Source of the DNA: a virus
Length of the DNA: 39,023 nt
Direction: 5' to 3' (one strand)
IMG/VR virus record: IMGVR_UViG_3300034072_001521
Span: 1 to 39,023 of that record
Below the pieces are notes generated by a model. It saw only the letters and a program-made list of their open reading frames with translations. It ran no database searches and was not told where the DNA came from. The position numbers were made by a program, and so were the translations under genes. This document shows positions 22,505 to 30,755 of the stretch, in pieces. The first letter of the stretch is position 1; each line of letters starts with the position of its first letter.

Positions 22505-23551
22505 TCAGGCTCCCAAGGCGATGTAGCCGCAGGCGTTGCTGCTATCGTCGGCTGAAAAGGCGGAAAAACCCGAGGTTGTGATGGTCGAATAATCGACGCC
22601 GGCGGGGTTATCCTGACTGTCGGCGCCACTGCCCTTCACCCCGTCCACCAGAACGACGAAGCAGGCGGTCGTGAAGCTGTCAGTGAACAGCACATTGGTC
22701 GAGCCGTTGGCGATGGAGGTAAAACGTCCCCACATCAGGCGCAGGCCGCCAGCGCCGGGAATGAAAGCGTGGCCATTCGTCGTGATGGATCGGAGCAGTC
22801 CAGACAGGGCGGCAGGGGTCACAGCCCGATCATTGGCGACACCGGCGGCGACGTCGGCCGCGCTGGCGGCCGCGACAGTCAGGGTGCGGCTTGCGCTCAG
22901 GTCGCCGCCGCCGCTGACGAGGCCGGCGCCGGTGATGGTGCGGGCGATCAGTGCGGCAAAGGCGGCGGCAAAGTCAGGCTCGCCAGGGGCTATCAGTTCA
23001 CCCAGGGCGTCCAGGACCAGGCGCAGCTTGCGCGGGGTGATGATGCGCTGATCATCGTCGCCCTCTTCCGCCTCAGCGGCCGTTGCAATTTCGGCCACCC
23101 CCTTCACCGTCTCGCTGGCGGGCGGCATCAGGAAGCTGGTGTCGCCAAAGACGATATCGCCGGCGACGCCGTTGGAAAAGCCGATGTCCAGCGCCAGCAG
23201 GAAGAAGGAGATGGACACCTTGCGGAAGACCGGGGCTTGCTGGCTGTAGACCGCAAACAGGGTGCCATCGGCCAGGTACAGGCCAAGGCCGCGCAGTTCG
23301 TAAATGTCGGTGCTGACGTCCTGGGCCGTCATGTGGATGACGGTTTCGCTGACCGCTTCGCCGGCGACTGCGTCGATCCGCTTTAGCTCGCCTGGCACGT
23401 TGGTCAGGGTGGGCGCCATCACGAAGGCATTTTCGGTGATGCCGAGCGACGCGATACGAATGGGATCGGTGCCGCCGCCCTGCGCATCGACAAGCGCATC
23501 CAGCCCGGCGGCCGTTACCATGAAAATGGCCGGTTCATTGTCCATGTTCAA
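22505..23551 (-). CDS. H: Tail fibre protein gpH-like
   Basis: 348 aa. The N-terminal ~150 residues match the P2-type tail fibre/collar N-terminal domain (MVTAAGLDALVDA, IRIASLGITE, YELRGLGLYLADGTLFAVYSQ), which attaches to the baseplate. The rest is a repetitive Ala/Gly-rich shaft and a short C-terminal head (TTACFVVLVDGVKG). Shorter than P2 gpH (~669 aa), so binding may be shared with the following virion proteins. Overlaps I by ATGA. Confidence 0.85.
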   Translation of the reverse strand: MNMDNEPAIFMVTAAGLDALVDAQGGGTDPIRIASLGITENAFVMAPTLTNVPGELKRIDAVAGEAVSETVIHMTAQDVSTDIYELRGLGLYLADGTLFAVYSQQAPVFRKVSISFFLLALDIGFSNGVAGDIVFGDTSFLMPPASETVKGVAEIATAAEAEEGDDDQRIITPRKLRLVLDALGELIAPGEPDFAAAFAALIARTITGAGLVSGGGDLSASRTLTVAAASAADVAAGVANDRAVTPAALSGLLRSITTNGHAFIPGAGGLRLMWGRFTSIANGSTNVLFTDSFTTACFVVLVDGVKGSGADSQDNPAGVDYSTITTSGFSAFSADDSSNACGYIALGA

Positions 23552-24183
23552 GCCTCCATGAATTCGCGCGCGCGCGTCAGGATCGGCTCGCCGTCGCGGG
23601 TCTGCAGAAAGGTGGCCCAGGACGGATCAAGCGCACTGTCCTGGTCGGCATGCGCATCGAGGCGGGTCAGGCCGCCGATCTGTGCGGCCGACACCAGCCA
23701 GGCCTGTGCCTGCGCCTTCATCTTGAAGACGGCGATCATGTGCGCGCGCACCGGCTTTACCTGGGCAATGTCGCGCAAAATCTGATCGACCAGCTTTTCA
23801 TCGTAGAGGACGTCGCTTTCGGCGAGCAGCGGCAGTTCCAGGCGGAAATAGAAGGGATCGAGCGTGTCGCGATCCTGATGCCATTCGACCAATTTGATGA
23901 GCGGGTCGAAGCGATCGAGGACGGTGCGCAACGATGCTGGCGTGCCCTTGCGCCGCTGAAAGGCGATGGCATCGGCCACGACGGCGCGTTTGACAGCTTC
24001 GGGCCAGGAAGCGTCCCAGATATCGACCGAAAGCCCCCAGGCCAGCCAGGGCAGATGCGACATGGGGCATTCCCACGGCGACCATAGCTTGCGCAGTTCG
24101 ACCGGCAGGTCGAGCAGGTCGGTGGTTACCTGTTCCAGCGCACGCTGCAGTGTCGTCGATCGGGGTGGCAGGACCGACGTCAT
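23548..24183 (-). CDS. I: Baseplate protein gpI
   Basis: 211 aa from the ATG at 24183, which overlaps the J stop (ATGA); the longer open frame upstream is shadow. Typical gpI features: LPPRSTTLQRALEQVT, LWSPWECPMSHLPWLAWGLSVDIWDASWPEAVKR, then KGTPASLRTVLDRF. Baseplate wedge component that bridges J and the fibre. Confidence 0.92.
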   Translation of the reverse strand: MTSVLPPRSTTLQRALEQVTTDLLDLPVELRKLWSPWECPMSHLPWLAWGLSVDIWDASWPEAVKRAVVADAIAFQRRKGTPASLRTVLDRFDPLIKLVEWHQDRDTLDPFYFRLELPLLAESDVLYDEKLVDQILRDIAQVKPVRAHMIAVFKMKAQAQAWLVSAAQIGGLTRLDAHADQDSALDPSWATFLQTRDGEPILTRAREFMEA

Positions 24184-25076
24184 TCGCCCACCCCCACGAA
24201 ACTCACGTCGATCGCGGTGCAATAGGGGGCCTGCGAGCGGCTGACGACAATGTCGACTGCCGGGGCCGACAGGACGACATTTTGGACCCCCTCGACATGC
24301 AGCGCGGCAAAGATGCCCGAGCGCGTCACATCGCGGCCGAGCCGGTGGCATTCGGCGACATAGGTTTCGAGGCGCGTCTGCGCCGCCGCGACGACGACCT
24401 GCGCATCGGGACCACGATAGGTGCGCAGGGTCGCGGCGATCGTGAAGGGGATGATCTGGGCGGACTGGACGGTCACCAGATCGGTCAGCGGTCGGCGCGT
24501 CTCATCGGACAGATAGGCTTCGACCGTTGCCAGCAGCGCGGCCGACGCTGAGCCGCTGACCGTCTCGCGCGAGAGGATGGATACCAGCACTTCGCCTGGC
24601 GCCGGGCTGGAGGCGCTGGCATCTAGTACGCGGGCATCAGCAGAAAGAGCATGGAAGATATAGGCCCCCTCCGGACCAGCGACGGTATAGCCCTCCGGCG
24701 CCAGCACCATGCGGCGGCGGAAATCATCGTCGGTTTCCATGACTGCCGCCGCCCCGGTGGCGGGATCAGCCGGGACCAGGGTAAAACGGCCGATTGTGAA
24801 ACTGGCGGCCAGATTGTCGAGGTCGGCGCCGACGGCATGGGCTGGCATGACGGCGCGGGCGGCATCATTGATCCGCTGGCGCAGGGTCTGGACAATGTAG
24901 GACAGAACCAGCAGCTGCTTGGTGGCCGGGTCGCTCTCACGCGCTTCGAAATCCGGCATCAATGCCTTCATCTTCGCGACAGCGGTCGCATAGATGGTTT
25001 CAAAGTCGAGCAGTTCGACGACGTCGGGCGAAGGAAGGCGCGACAGATCGACAGCAGTGAAGGTTTCATCGGCCAT
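24180..25076 (-). CDS. J: Baseplate protein gpJ
   Basis: 298 aa (P2 J ~302). Conserved: FETIYATAVAKMKALMPDFEARESDPATKQLLVLSYIVQ near the N-terminus, EGAYIFHALSADARV and RPLTDLVTVQSAQ. Main baseplate wedge protein. Two starts are possible (25085 or 25076); neither has a clear SD. First gene of the J-I-H block; the palindrome at 25117-25149 lies 41 bp upstream of 25076. Confidence 0.93.
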   Translation of the reverse strand: MADETFTAVDLSRLPSPDVVELLDFETIYATAVAKMKALMPDFEARESDPATKQLLVLSYIVQTLRQRINDAARAVMPAHAVGADLDNLAASFTIGRFTLVPADPATGAAAVMETDDDFRRRMVLAPEGYTVAGPEGAYIFHALSADARVLDASASSPAPGEVLVSILSRETVSGSASAALLATVEAYLSDETRRPLTDLVTVQSAQIIPFTIAATLRTYRGPDAQVVVAAAQTRLETYVAECHRLGRDVTRSGIFAALHVEGVQNVVLSAPAVDIVVSRSQAPYCTAIDVSFVGVGE

Positions 25077-25116
25077 GGCGCCCATGTCGTTGAGACATGA
25101 TGCGCATGGCCATGGG

Positions 25117-25149
25117 ATCCATATGGAGAGGCAGCCTCTCCATATGGAT
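25117..25149. repeat. Perfect 15-bp palindrome upstream of J (phage palindrome copy)
   Basis: 15-bp arms containing CATATGGAGAGG, spacer CAG (CTG in the direction of J). It lies between the AT-rich cargo island and the J-I-H operon, the position where a late promoter is needed. 25150-25310 is an AT-rich gap in which no gene or clear terminator was seen. Confidence 0.9.
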
Positions 25150-25310
25150 GATAAATGTAATGCACTGAGGTGACGCTATTAGCTGACGATCGCGGCTGCA
25201 TATGTGATTAATAAAAAGTAAATGCAACCAATGTATTAATTATCTATTTTTAAAATTGTTAAATAATATTTTTTCATATTGTATATATTTAATAATAGAA
25301 TGAATCTATA

Positions 25311-26303
25311 TTATTTTGTTAATATGAAATACATTTCAATAGATGCGTCAATTCCTTCATCTCCAGGGTGGCTCCATATTTCGGAAAACGGAGCCCATTT
25401 CTTTGACAAATTAAATAGTTCTAAAGCGCTATCGTGGGTAAATGTATGTAAATGTATGTCATTTTTATTTTTCCATGATTCTAAAATTTTATCCAAATCT
25501 TCTAAATAAAATTTTTCGACATTCATGTATTTATCTATATAGTTTTCTAGATCTCTATCGGGAGATGGTGATATGAAGTCGGCAATGAAGTGAGGTATGC
25601 TGGTGACATTCCGGTTTCTATCATGAGTTCTTTTTTTGTCAGGAATCATGAGAATGAGTTTTCCTCCGGGTTTTAGGATGGAATAGCATTTCTCAAGCAT
25701 TCCTATTGGATTTGAAACGTGTTCAATTACATGGCTTGCTATAATGAAATCCGCAGTAGTGACATGTTCCATTTTTTCAATTGAATCGACAATGTCGATG
25801 GGCATGAAATCACCAACTCCGGTTCCATTTCGAGAACTAGAATATTCTCTCATTTCTTCATTTGAAAATCTGTCAACGTAAGTAACTTTAGTGCCGATAG
25901 GCGTGATCATCGGCCTGCCACCTGCTCCAAACTCATATCCGCTACCTGAAACGGATGAGCAGATGAATTCTCGCATTCTGCCGGCTGTAGATGGAAAACT
26001 TTGATTATTGGAAAAACGCAAATCTGGATCAGTCGGTGCCAATGCGCCTCGTCTTGCGGAAATATGAGAAGGGACCTGAGTGTAATCTATTTCGCCAAAT
26101 TTTGCCTTGTATAATTCTAATGAATTTGGAGATGTTATTTTACGAAGTCTTGATTGATCTATAATGTACCAGCCATTCAATCCCAATTGATTGGAAAATT
26201 TTACAATTTTTTGATCAAATTGATTAGATGGATCAACTGGTTTTGTGATGTTTTTGCGAGGTTTTCTGCGCGAGAGTGTTTTTTTTCTTGAATCTAACTT
26301 CAT
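25311..26303 (-). CDS. SAM-dependent methyltransferase (cargo)
   Basis: 330 aa. Class I methyltransferase core: glycine-rich SAM loop EFGAGGRPMI (~119-128), VTYVDRFSN acidic loop, ADFIIASHVIEHVSNP (methyltransferase motif II) and LKPGGKLILMIPD (motif III), then a C-terminal part. The N-terminal ~110 residues are a basic, separate region. Start at ATG 26303 because GGAGG lies 8 bp upstream; a GTG at 26318 would include that SD. The gene is strongly AT-rich compared with its neighbours, so it was probably acquired separately. Target unknown; it could methylate a surface sugar or another small molecule. Confidence 0.75.
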   Translation of the reverse strand: MKLDSRKKTLSRRKPRKNITKPVDPSNQFDQKIVKFSNQLGLNGWYIIDQSRLRKITSPNSLELYKAKFGEIDYTQVPSHISARRGALAPTDPDLRFSNNQSFPSTAGRMREFICSSVSGSGYEFGAGGRPMITPIGTKVTYVDRFSNEEMREYSSSRNGTGVGDFMPIDIVDSIEKMEHVTTADFIIASHVIEHVSNPIGMLEKCYSILKPGGKLILMIPDKKRTHDRNRNVTSIPHFIADFISPSPDRDLENYIDKYMNVEKFYLEDLDKILESWKNKNDIHLHTFTHDSALELFNLSKKWAPFSEIWSHPGDEGIDASIEMYFILTK

Positions 26304-26420
26304 AGAAATTCCCTCCACACTTATTTCTGCCTAGCCCCGTAGGGACAGGTTACGTGAATCGCATAGCACTAGATCGTGAACCCATTTATGCTGGGGAATT
26401 AGCTTCGCCCTGACACGAAA

Positions 26421-26774
26421 TTACCTTTGACGTTTTTGCATATCGTCAAGAACTTCGTTGGATACGACCATGAAGGTCAAATCAACCCATTCGCCGCCTG
26501 CAATGTCTGCATCCTTCATTGCTTCAACGCCCTCGGAGAATGAAACACCAACATTTCGTGGCCGTTTTCCAGCTAACTTACTGTCGTCGTTCTCAAGGGC
26601 CATAAGCGTGTGGCAATGGCAATTATCTTCGGGCGGCGACGCTATGAGCCAGTCCAATTGATGACGGAGGTCGATCAGAGCCTCCCGATTGCAGTAGGCT
26701 GTCAGACCATCCGCTGCGAAGTTGAGACAGAGGCGGGAGTTGTGGTTGGCGTCAGGTTGCATACCCAATTGCAT
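26421..26774 (-). CDS. Hypothetical protein, weak resemblance to Imm32
   Basis: 117 aa. The stretch LCLNFAADGLTAYCNREALIDLRHQLDWLIASPP...HCHTL resembles Imm32-type immunity proteins (a helix of 'leu...L..l..gs..H.hl' form), with a C-terminal VDLTFMVVSNE strand. This is only pattern resemblance. If an immunity protein, no partner toxin is visible next to it. It lies in the AT-rich cargo island between S and J. 26304-26420 holds no gene. Confidence 0.45.
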   Translation of the reverse strand: MQLGMQPDANHNSRLCLNFAADGLTAYCNREALIDLRHQLDWLIASPPEDNCHCHTLMALENDDSKLAGKRPRNVGVSFSEGVEAMKDADIAGGEWVDLTFMVVSNEVLDDMQKRQR

Positions 26775-26955
26775 AGCTTGAAAAACACCTGTCCGCTACT
26801 GGGCGATACCCGTGGCATATTATTCAAATTATGCCGGAACCACATTTAGAGTTGACATGAGCCGATATTGACTGATTCGCCTCGGGTGGGGTGTGATCGA
26901 GTTGCTGCTCCACGACAAGCTGAGAGGCGTTCAATGCGTCAATGATGGCTGAAGA
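26775..26955. other. Intergenic stretch with no gene seen
   Basis: 181 bp between the Imm32-like gene and the transposase remnant. No start-stop frame or hairpin was convincing. It may contain further decayed transposon DNA. Confidence 0.4.
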
Positions 26956-27153
26956 TTGGTCAGCATCCCCGCTCGCGCTAAGCGGCGGCTATACCGACGA
27001 TGGAACCTGATCGATCAAGCTTTCTCAAAGCAGAACCACTTCAGTCGTGTCGCCGCTCGTTACGATAACCTCGCCGCCAACTTCTCGGCAATGGTCAATC
27101 TTGCTTCAGTGCGCCTGTGGCTTCGTGTTTACGAGCTTTTCAAGTGCAAGTAG
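26956..27153 (+). pseudogene. IS5-family transposase C-terminal remnant
   Basis: Plus-strand frame of 65 codons ending with RVAARYDNLAANFSAMVNL and ASVRLWLRVYEL, a typical C-terminal tail of IS5-type DDE transposases ('RRIATRYDKLAANF...LASIRLWLR'). The upstream catalytic region is missing and no full inverted repeats were found. Its 3' end overlaps the S stop codon by 25 bp, so it may have trimmed the end of S. Marks past IS activity in the cargo island. Confidence 0.65.
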
Positions 27154-27800
27154 AGAAGATCAAGCATATGCTCGCGGTCGGCTGCATCAGCGCCGATCAG
27201 TTCGCGCTGTGGATAGCCCATTGCCTGGGCGCGCGGCGACGGTTTGTCGCGCAGGCCATAATGGTGGATCGAGGCGATGGCCGATGCCTTGCCCGAGAAG
27301 CCGACCCAGAAGCCGCGATCATCGGCCTGGCTGCGCAGATATTTGCCTGAGGCGAGACGGCGAAACATGGCTTTGCGCCGGAGGCCGCCGCGCCGGCGCA
27401 GCGTCCCGCCACTACGATTTCGATGCTCTTCGGGTACGGGCAGCCATTTAACCACCTTGGAAAATTCAAAGGATCGGATCGCGCCCGCCTCGATATCGAA
27501 ACCGGTCATCATCTGGTTGCTACCCCAAGTGAAGCTTTTCATGATGACACGGCGCGGCGCACCGCCACCGCCCGAGGGGTAGAGGAAGCAGGTCGCGCCC
27601 CGCCCGGTGACCGGCTGCGGCTTGGCCTTGCGCGGCTCGAACGCCGCGCCGGTAGGATCGCGCTGGGCAGCGACGCGCGCCCGGTTGGCCTGGGCAAGAT
27701 CGCGGCCCATGCGGCGCAGGATCGTGCGCCGCTGTGGCGCGCCCAGGCTGCGCAGCAACGAGCCGGCAAGCCGTTCCAATTCCTCCAGATCATCGCTCAA
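27129..27800 (-). CDS. S: Tail completion protein gpS (virion morphogenesis family)
   Basis: 223 aa, longer than P2 S (~150). The N-terminus LERLAGSLLRSLGAPQRRTILRRMGRDLAQANRARVAAQRDP is diagnostic, as is the C-terminal DKPSPRAQAMGYPQRELIGADAADREHMLDLL. The middle is expanded. The last residues lie on the transposase remnant border, but the frame closes normally. Works with R to finish the tail. ATGA overlap with R. Confidence 0.88.
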   Translation of the reverse strand: MSDDLEELERLAGSLLRSLGAPQRRTILRRMGRDLAQANRARVAAQRDPTGAAFEPRKAKPQPVTGRGATCFLYPSGGGGAPRRVIMKSFTWGSNQMMTGFDIEAGAIRSFEFSKVVKWLPVPEEHRNRSGGTLRRRGGLRRKAMFRRLASGKYLRSQADDRGFWVGFSGKASAIASIHHYGLRDKPSPRAQAMGYPQRELIGADAADREHMLDLLYLHLKSS

Positions 27801-28267
27801 GGCGCGATATCCTCGTCATTGGCGATCAGGGCGCCGAAAGATGCTGTCACGCCAGGGAAGGCATCGGTCAGTCCGACTTCTGGCGGGTGCTGGATGTCAT
27901 ATCCGGTTCCAGCATCATTCGGCGTCACCACAACGGCTTCGGTCAGGTCGATCGAAATCAGGACATCGGACAGGTCGCCATCGAGCAGTTCGCATTCGAA
28001 GCCGAAGGGCTGGCTATCGTCACGGCGCAGCAGCTGGGGCTGCTCCTTCTCTATCCAGGCGAGCAGCGGCACGAGGATATGGTCGGCGTCGCCGGCAAAT
28101 TCCCAAAGCCCCACCTTCAAGGTGTAGCGATAGGTGAAGCATAGGGTACGCGATCGGCGCGCCTCGACCTGGCCCCCCTCGATCCAGACATGCAGCCGAT
28201 CGGGATGCGACTTATAGTCCGGCAGATAGGCGGTCAGCCATTGCCGCAGACTGTCAGCCTTGCGCAT
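27797..28267 (-). CDS. R: Tail completion protein gpR
   Basis: 156 aa (P2 R ~155). Recognised by ADSLRQWLTAYLPDYKSHPDRLHVWIEGG and FTYRYTLKVGLWEFAGDADHILVPLLAWIEKEQPQLL. Needed for a functional tail end. Lies directly upstream of S in the leftward O-N-M-L...R-S operon, as in P2. Confidence 0.93.
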   Translation of the reverse strand: MRKADSLRQWLTAYLPDYKSHPDRLHVWIEGGQVEARRSRTLCFTYRYTLKVGLWEFAGDADHILVPLLAWIEKEQPQLLRRDDSQPFGFECELLDGDLSDVLISIDLTEAVVVTPNDAGTGYDIQHPPEVGLTDAFPGVTASFGALIANDEDIAP

Positions 28268-28270
28268 CGA

Positions 28271-28561
28271 TCAGCGCCCCGCGCAGGCGCCGGCGCGCAC
28301 CTGACCCTGCAGTTCGATCAGCGCGGCGCGAATCTGGCCGGCAACGTCATAGAGCGCGGCCAGGCTGCCATGACACTGGCCGCCGGTCATATCACCGCCG
28401 GGGCTGCGCTGCACCATCGGCAGGCGCGGCGGCGGTGCCAGCAGCGAGGGCGACAGGTTCGCCGTTGGCCGTGGCGGCGGCGCGGTCGAGCAGGCCGACG
28501 CCATCAGCATCAAGGCAGACATTGCGATAGACCGGCCGATCAATGACTTTCTGGCTTTCAT
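28271..28561 (-). CDS. Rz1: Rz1-like outer-membrane spanin lipoprotein
   Basis: 96 aa starting MKARKSLIGRSIAMSALMLM and a lipobox ASAC with the lipidated Cys at ~24, followed by a proline-rich segment (STAPPPRPTANLSPSLLAPPPR) as in Rz1 proteins. Nested out of frame inside the Rz gene, the classic overlapping spanin arrangement (like P2 LysC in LysB). The outer-membrane half of the complex that fuses the membranes at lysis. Confidence 0.8.
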   Translation of the reverse strand: MKARKSLIGRSIAMSALMLMASACSTAPPPRPTANLSPSLLAPPPRLPMVQRSPGGDMTGGQCHGSLAALYDVAGQIRAALIELQGQVRAGACAGR

Positions 28562-28790
28562 GGTAGATTTCCCTGACTGTGCCCTGTCGGGCATATTCGG
28601 CGGCCTGGTGCTGCTGCGCTGAGGCGTCGATCTGCGCCTGCAGCCTGGCCCGTTCGGCCTCGCGCGCATGGTCTGCGCGCTTCTGCGTCGCCTGTTCCTG
28701 GGCGGCGCCCACATGGACGCCATAAGCGAAGCCGGCGATGCCGATCAGACAGGCGGCGAGCGCCGCGCCCAGCGCAAGGCGGGCCGTCAT
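28392..28790 (-). CDS. Rz: Rz-like inner-membrane spanin
   Basis: 132 aa from the ATG at 28790 that overlaps the endolysin stop (ATGA). One N-terminal membrane helix (LALGAALAACLIGIAGFAYG), then a long charged coiled coil (QKRADHAREAERARLQAQIDASAQQ). It is the periplasm-spanning partner of the Rz1-like lipoprotein. P2 counterpart: LysB. Confidence 0.82.
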   Translation of the reverse strand: MTARLALGAALAACLIGIAGFAYGVHVGAAQEQATQKRADHAREAERARLQAQIDASAQQHQAAEYARQGTVREIYHESQKVIDRPVYRNVCLDADGVGLLDRAAATANGEPVALAAGTAAAPADGAAQPRR

Positions 28791-29326
28791 GCGACCCGGT
28801 TCCGGAACCACCCGAACACGAAATCCTCATTGGCCGCGCGCGATCGGGCGAGCATCTTGTAGCGCTCGCCCTGCGAGCAATTGAGCGCGCGGAGCATGAC
28901 CCGTTCGGCATCGGCGCCGCGCACCTTGAGATAGGTGCGGAAGGTCGCCAGCGTCTGGGGACCGATGTCGCCATCTTCCTTGATGTCGGGATAGAGCTTG
29001 CCCTGCTGATTGAAGGCGTTGAGCGACTCCTGAAACCAGAGCGCGGGAACAGCCGGACCCATGTTCACGCCGGTGTCGAACAATTCTTCGCCCACGGCCT
29101 CGTTGATCTGGGCAACGGCGGCAAAGCCGGTGTCGATCGCAAATAGCTGGCGGTAGATGGCAACCGCCGTCGCGCGCGGGAGGGCGCGCATGTCGCCCTT
29201 GTAGCCATGCTTGCGGGCGATCCGTTCGGTGATGCCCCACATGGTGGCACCGCCCTTGTCGGAAGGATGATTGGAATAGCCGCCTTCACGGCCGATGACA
29301 TTGTCGATCAGCGTTTCAATGCTCAT
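28787..29326 (-). CDS. Endolysin, glycoside hydrolase family 108
   Basis: 179 aa. N-terminal GH108 lysozyme motif REGGYSNHPSDKGGATMWGIT (the Glu after Arg is the expected catalytic residue, ~E14), then a C-terminal peptidoglycan-binding region of the PG_binding_3 type (GDIGPQTLATFRTYL). Cuts the peptidoglycan glycan strand. No signal peptide, so release needs a holin. Lies in the lysis cassette between holin and spanins, like P2 K. Confidence 0.9.
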   Translation of the reverse strand: MSIETLIDNVIGREGGYSNHPSDKGGATMWGITERIARKHGYKGDMRALPRATAVAIYRQLFAIDTGFAAVAQINEAVGEELFDTGVNMGPAVPALWFQESLNAFNQQGKLYPDIKEDGDIGPQTLATFRTYLKVRGADAERVMLRALNCSQGERYKMLARSRAANEDFVFGWFRNRVA

Positions 29327-29329
29327 GGA

Positions 29330-29662
29330 TCAGTCCCCCTTGGGCAAATAGCGGTCAGTCAGGCGCGCGGGCAGGCCGGCCAATATGTCGGAGACGGCGC
29401 GCAGGACGCGCGGGGTCGCGTCGAAGGCGACCAGGGCGATGGCAAAGGCGATCGACTGGGCGACAAAGCCATTCCAGCCCGTCACGGCGATAATGCCGAT
29501 GGTGGCGTAATAGCTGACGGTCGAGCCGACCACCCATTGCACGAAGCGCTGATGGAGCGGCAGGGCCGGCTTCCATGCCTGGGCGACGGCCGAGCCGATC
29601 AGCGAGGGGGTGAGCGACCCGACAAGGTCGGCGCCGGTTTCAAACAAGGTGCGCAGGTCCAT
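29330..29662 (-). CDS. Putative holin
   Basis: 110 aa with two likely membrane helices (~41-60 FVQWVVGSTVSYYATIGIIA and ~65-82 FVAQSIAFAIALVAFDAT), a short N-terminal part and a charged basic C-terminus. Placed directly before the endolysin (transcription goes leftward). Holin assignment rests on topology and position, as in the P2 Y gene slot. Confidence 0.65.
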   Translation of the reverse strand: MDLRTLFETGADLVGSLTPSLIGSAVAQAWKPALPLHQRFVQWVVGSTVSYYATIGIIAVTGWNGFVAQSIAFAIALVAFDATPRVLRAVSDILAGLPARLTDRYLPKGD

Positions 29663-29665
29663 GGA

Positions 29666-29890
29666 TCAGTCCCAAAGTTGCGTGATGGTGCGCACGCCGG
29701 TGGCGGTGCTGGCGGAGGTTGCCGGGACGGTCACAAGCGTGCCGAGCGCCAGGATGGTGCCAAGATCGGCAAGGCCGGGATTGGCATCGAGAACACGGGT
29801 CAGATGATCGGGGCCAAGCCCGGCATCGCGCCACAGCAGTAGATCGAGCGTGTCGCCCTGCCGCGCGGTCAGCTGCTGCGCGCCGGCCAT
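29666..29890 (-). CDS. X: Tail protein gpX (LysM-like)
   Basis: 74 aa (P2 X ~67). LysM-like pattern: TARQGDTLDLLLWRDAGLGPDHLTRVLDANPGLADLG and ILALGTLVTVP. Small tail completion/attachment protein. Lies between L and the holin, with one-base overlap to L. Confidence 0.9.
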   Translation of the reverse strand: MAGAQQLTARQGDTLDLLLWRDAGLGPDHLTRVLDANPGLADLGTILALGTLVTVPATSASTATGVRTITQLWD

Positions 29891-30372
29891 CAGATGAGGT
29901 CCACGATGGTGCGGCCGATCCCCTTGAGATCGCGCAGGGCGTGCTGGGCATCGCGGCGCAATTCGCCGATAGATCCTTCCAGTTCGCTCGCCTGGTTGGC
30001 GCCGGCGCTGGTGGTATCGAAATCCCGGTGCCGCTCGATCAGTTCGGCCTTGGCATAAAGGCCGATAGCGCGCTGATAGGCGAGGACGCGAATGCTGGTG
30101 CCGTCCAGCTGCGGGCCTGGCATATCCTGCAGCCGGGCGTGGCCGGCGGCCTGCGCCGATGCGGCGAAGGCGACCAGATCGATGCGCGCGGTCATCATCG
30201 CGCCCAGGATCGCGGCCCGCAGGCGCGCGGCCGTGATGCTGGAGGGAACGCGCTGGGCCGCGCGCACGGCCCGCGGATCGATATCGGGAAAGAAGCCGTC
30301 ATTGGTGACTGGCGTTTCTTCCTCTGGTGTCGGCTCCAGATCGGCTTCGGGGGGACGGGCGACGAAACTCAT
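29890..30372 (-). CDS. L: Head completion protein gpL
   Basis: 160 aa (P2 L ~169) from the ATG at 30372, which overlaps the stop of the upstream membrane gene (ATGA). Family signs: DGFFPDIDPRAVRAAQRVPSSITAARLRAAILGAM and GTSIRVLAYQRAIGLYAKAELIERHRDFDTT. Completes the packaged head. Confidence 0.92.
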   Translation of the reverse strand: MSFVARPPEADLEPTPEEETPVTNDGFFPDIDPRAVRAAQRVPSSITAARLRAAILGAMMTARIDLVAFAASAQAAGHARLQDMPGPQLDGTSIRVLAYQRAIGLYAKAELIERHRDFDTTSAGANQASELEGSIGELRRDAQHALRDLKGIGRTIVDLI

Positions 30373-30641
30373 GCCGGCGACATCGCAAGGCGCGCCAGCT
30401 GACAGGCGGTCGGGAAGGCGATCAGCAGCCAGAAGATGAGACTGACCAGATGACCATAGGGAAAGCCGATCCACGCGAACTGGCGCCAGAACAGGCGACG
30501 CATTGTGGGCGGATATTCGCCGATGATGCGGCGATACAGCGTGATCCGGTCGAAGATGGTGCGGATATCAATCGCCATGATCACCATGACGATCGCCAGC
30601 ACCAGCGCGGTCGCGATCAGGGCAATGTTGGGCATCATCAT
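30369..30641 (-). CDS. Extra membrane protein between M and L (90 aa)
   Basis: Two hydrophobic helices: near the N-terminus (NIALIATALVLAIVMVIMAI) and near the C-terminus (HLVSLIFWLLIAFPTACQLA), with a basic stretch between (FDRITLYRRIIGEYPPTMRR). No P2 counterpart lies between M and L. ATGA overlap with L suggests it is expressed with the packaging genes. Function unknown; a superinfection-exclusion or membrane role is a guess. Confidence 0.65.
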   Translation of the reverse strand: MMMPNIALIATALVLAIVMVIMAIDIRTIFDRITLYRRIIGEYPPTMRRLFWRQFAWIGFPYGHLVSLIFWLLIAFPTACQLARLAMSPA

Positions 30642-30755
30642 GTCCTTATCCTGCGCCCCGGCTTACAGGGGTGGGGATCGGGTCCGGTGCGGCCCTATGG
30701 CCCGAAGGCCTTCCCGCATCGCGCGATCCGCCCCTGAGCGCCGGGGGCGAGCTTG

